A stretch of 47,252 bases of DNA from Blastopirellula sp. (lineage in GTDB: Bacteria > Planctomycetota > Planctomycetia > Pirellulales > Pirellulaceae), in assembly GCA_002733575.1 (NCBI GenBank), contig NVWB01000019.1, positions 10,010 to 57,261 of the forward strand, written 5' to 3'. A program made the translations under genes and the position numbers. Below the pieces are notes generated by a model, which was not told the DNA's origin, ran no database searches, and worked only from the letters and a program-made list of their open reading frames with translations. Positions 45,108-47,252 of this stretch are shown here, one piece after another (position 1 is the stretch's first letter; every line of letters begins with the position of its first letter).

Positions 45108-46925
45108 ATGTCCAAAAATCTAAAATTGGAAGAACCAAAATCAGACGATCCACTGCGTGAAGAAATCTTATTGCTAAATGAGTTTCTACATGAAAACGAT
45201 AACGGGCAGACATGGTACTACGATTTCAAACTCAAAAACACAGAATCTGGTAAACAAATCGTTGCCTTGAATCGAGACTCTCAAGCGAAGATTGTACTTG
45301 CTTCCCTAACCGGATTGAAGAAAGGGCTTTCAGACGGACAAGTTGGATTTCTGACTGCTCTGCTCGGGGAATTGTTGAGAAAAAAACTCCCACTGGCTGA
45401 TGAGGCAATTATTACTCTATGTCAAATTTGTAGAGAGGGAGATTCACGATTATTTTGGAATTCACCTTTATTAGTGATACGAGCTATCACAGAGTTCTAT
45501 AAGCAAAACGTACCATCTGACTTGCTCAAGAAAGAACTAAATACATTCAGCGATTCAATAAAACTAGGTTCCAATACTGATTATCGCAAAGCAGCACTAA
45601 CACTCAACGAACTACTGGGAAACGCCCCGTCTCTATTCATAGAGCCAGGAGAAGCTTGGAGCGACTGTGCTCTTGCTGACTTAGACAGTTTTTCTGAGGA
45701 GAACCGAGTTCACTGGGAAAAATTAATTTCGCATGCTCAATCCGCGACCGGTGGAAAACCAACCGGGAAATGGTCAAAAGCAGCAGAAGCATTCGTGAAT
45801 TCAATCACTTGGAATGAGTTCCAGTCAACTATGCTCAAGTGGTTCCCTTTGGTCGATAAGCCACGGACCATTCCAAAAGAAAAGGAACATGACTGGGAGC
45901 CGGACTACGCAAATACCATTCTTGATCATCATGCCGATCTCCTCAAAGGACTCGCGTGGATGGCAGGCATGAAAGAAGATGCTCAACTTGCAAGAGCGAT
46001 TGCAAACCTTGCGTTGAGCTCTTATAAGAAAATCCCGGGAATTGGTCCGCGTCTAATTAAAGTCGGCAACGCTTGTGTCTATTCATTGGGTGCCATGCCA
46101 GGCGATGCTTCACTAGGCCAGTTAGCTTTTCTCAAGGTAAAAGTCAAATTTGGAACTGCGCAAAAAGGGATTGAGAAAGCCTTGAATGTGACAGCCGAAC
46201 GGGTTGGCATATCTCGTGATGAACTCGAAGAAATCTCTGTGCCAGAGTACGGGTTTACCACTGTTGGAGAACGGTTAGAAACATTGGGAGAATTTACGGC
46301 TCAATTGCGATTGCTCAATAACGGAAAGACCGATCTCAAATGGATTAAGCAAGATGGCAAAGAACAAAAGTCCGTGCCTGCCGCTGTAAAATCTGATTTC
46401 CCAGAAGAGCTCAAAGAACTAAAAACAATTGCAAAAGACATAACGCGAATGCACTCTGCTCAGCGTGATCGATTAGATGGGATGTTTCTTAAATGCAAAG
46501 AGTGGAAATTGGACATCTGGAAAGAGCGGTATCTAGACCACCCTCTTCTCGGCACGTTAACTCGCCGCTTGATCTGGACAGTCAAGGATAAACAAGACAG
46601 CAGTGCGGTCTGCTGGCTCGAAGATCAGTTGGTAGACATTAATGATCAACCTATCACTCCTTCTGACGATGCACTCATCGAACCTTGGCACCCAGTTGGT
46701 CACACGGTAGAAGAGATAACGCAATGGAGAGATTGGTTAGTTCGGCACGAAATCCAACAGCCATTTAAACAAGCACATCGAGAAGTTTACTTGCTGACCG
46801 ATGCTGCCAGTGTTCTCTACGTGTCGGACCTGAACTTCCGGTATCGAACCGATTCTCTGCTTTCTGAGGCAGGAGATCGTGACTCGAATGCCAGCAAAAT
46901 CGCGATGGGGATCAATTCAAAGTAA
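45108..46925 (+). CDS. DUF4132-type protein, apparently cut off at its C-terminus
   Basis: A 605-codon frame from ATG 45108. It is helical throughout, with HEAT-like stretches (GPRLIKVGNACVYSLGAMPG), then WKERYLDHPLLGTLTRRLIWTV and EITQWRDWLVRHEIQQPFKQAHREVYLLTDA (to about 566), which are landmarks of DUF4132-type proteins. In the family this last stretch is followed by the conserved remainder of the domain (often several hundred more residues). Here the family sequence stops near 46803 and the frame ends with about 40 unrelated residues. The gene is therefore probably truncated by a rearrangement and may be non-functional. DUF4132 function is unknown; the preceding small gene is its likely partner. 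Confidence 0.75.
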   Translation: MSKNLKLEEPKSDDPLREEILLLNEFLHENDNGQTWYYDFKLKNTESGKQIVALNRDSQAKIVLASLTGLKKGLSDGQVGFLTALLGELLRKKLPLADEAIITLCQICREGDSRLFWNSPLLVIRAITEFYKQNVPSDLLKKELNTFSDSIKLGSNTDYRKAALTLNELLGNAPSLFIEPGEAWSDCALADLDSFSEENRVHWEKLISHAQSATGGKPTGKWSKAAEAFVNSITWNEFQSTMLKWFPLVDKPRTIPKEKEHDWEPDYANTILDHHADLLKGLAWMAGMKEDAQLARAIANLALSSYKKIPGIGPRLIKVGNACVYSLGAMPGDASLGQLAFLKVKVKFGTAQKGIEKALNVTAERVGISRDELEEISVPEYGFTTVGERLETLGEFTAQLRLLNNGKTDLKWIKQDGKEQKSVPAAVKSDFPEELKELKTIAKDITRMHSAQRDRLDGMFLKCKEWKLDIWKERYLDHPLLGTLTRRLIWTVKDKQDSSAVCWLEDQLVDINDQPITPSDDALIEPWHPVGHTVEEITQWRDWLVRHEIQQPFKQAHREVYLLTDAASVLYVSDLNFRYRTDSLLSEAGDRDSNASKIAMGINSK

Positions 46926-47252
46926 ACACGTAATTCGGACATATCTGCAAAGATCACGATCGCGGCACTGGCTGCGCAAAAACAAGATCGCGTCAGCATT
47001 TTTCCGGGTGAAATCGCAGTTGAGCTCTCTCAGGATCACCAAGAGCAAAATTGAGCTGGCAATAAACAGCACGACTACAATCACCGTCCCCAATAATTGA
47101 TTCCAATTATTGATGTGAATCATGTTCCTCAGGTTGGAGGTTAATTGATTGGAATTGCCTGCTGCTGTCTCTGCCCCTTCCGTCCCGAAGGGGCGGGTAG
47201 GAGTCGTGAAGAGTGCGTGGCGAACGTAGATCACTCCGATGATATTGCCTAG
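46926..47252 (-). CDS. Possible membrane-protein fragment open at right edge
   Basis: On the minus strand a frame is open from the right edge to a stop at 46917-46919, about 111 residues; the start must lie outside the window. It contains one strong span (TVIVVVLFIASSILLLVIL, complement of about 47045-47100) followed by a charged tail (RELNCDFTRKNADAILFLRSQ). A second minus-strand frame continues to a stop at 46817-46819, just past the point where the DUF4132 gene loses similarity, so the real end of this gene is unsure. The family is not recognised. The plus-strand frame across the same DNA (46879-47100) looks like a shadow. Confidence 0.4.

Noticed and set aside
1..47252. CRISPR array, prophage, integron or insertion sequence
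   Set aside because: No regularly spaced repeats with unique spacers, and no transposase, integrase or phage structural gene were seen on either strand.

Overview
The window looks like chromosomal DNA from a member of the Planctomycetota, probably Pirellulales. The evidence is gene content rather than any marker gene: a DUF1587/1595/1592/1588/1585 cytochrome paired with a DUF1552 protein, a PEP-CTERM protein, DUF3472 and choice-of-anchor (DUF642-like) secreted proteins, a receptor-type Ser/Thr kinase with the N-terminal 'LTxYQAxxLLxG' domain usual in planctomycetes, many secreted PQQ-propeller and TPR proteins, and moderate GC. No transposase, integrase, phage gene or CRISPR array was seen.

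Layout. (1) 1-10560, minus strand: a six-gene MoxR cluster read right to left: MoxR AAA+ ATPase, DUF58 protein, BatA/VWA membrane protein, a larger VWA/amidotransferase-like membrane protein, a DUF4175-like membrane protein, and a secreted coiled-coil protein with EPKDG repeats that runs off the left edge. (2) 11001-15743, minus: a 1580-residue secreted PQQ-TPR-PQQ protein. (3) 16346-19915, plus: an HU-type DNA-binding protein with a strong terminator, then secreted DUF3472, unknown and choice-of-anchor proteins. (4) 19981-21966, minus: a tandem alpha/beta-hydrolase. (5) 21967-23445: repeat-rich DNA holding a palindromic element, a patchwork of short repeats, and a 134-bp duplication of the cytochrome promoter and start that now sits in front of an unknown membrane protein. 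(6) 23446-28845: cytochrome/DUF1552 pair, a PEP-CTERM remnant, and an intact PEP-CTERM gene sharing the same tail and terminator. (7) tRNA-Phe on the minus strand, with a clear promoter and terminator.

(8) 29305-41158, plus: eight closely spaced or overlapping genes that look like one envelope machine. They encode a secreted alpha-toroid/HEAT protein, a single-span TonB/TolA-shaped protein, an ExbB/TolQ channel, two ExbD proteins (one with an N-terminal zinc ribbon), a membrane-anchored TPR-PQQ propeller protein, a TPR-fused family-5 solute-binding protein and a secreted protein of unknown family. This is the best candidate for an undescribed system. A convergent Ser/Thr kinase follows across a perfect 24-bp inverted repeat and shares its N-terminal domain with the propeller protein.

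(9) 42748-47252: RluA-type pseudouridine synthase, Maf pyrophosphatase, tRNA-Arg(ACG) with terminator, a small protein and a DUF4132-type protein whose conserved sequence stops abruptly near 46803, and a minus-strand membrane-protein fragment open at the right edge.

Family names come from reading the translations and remembered motifs; no database search was run.
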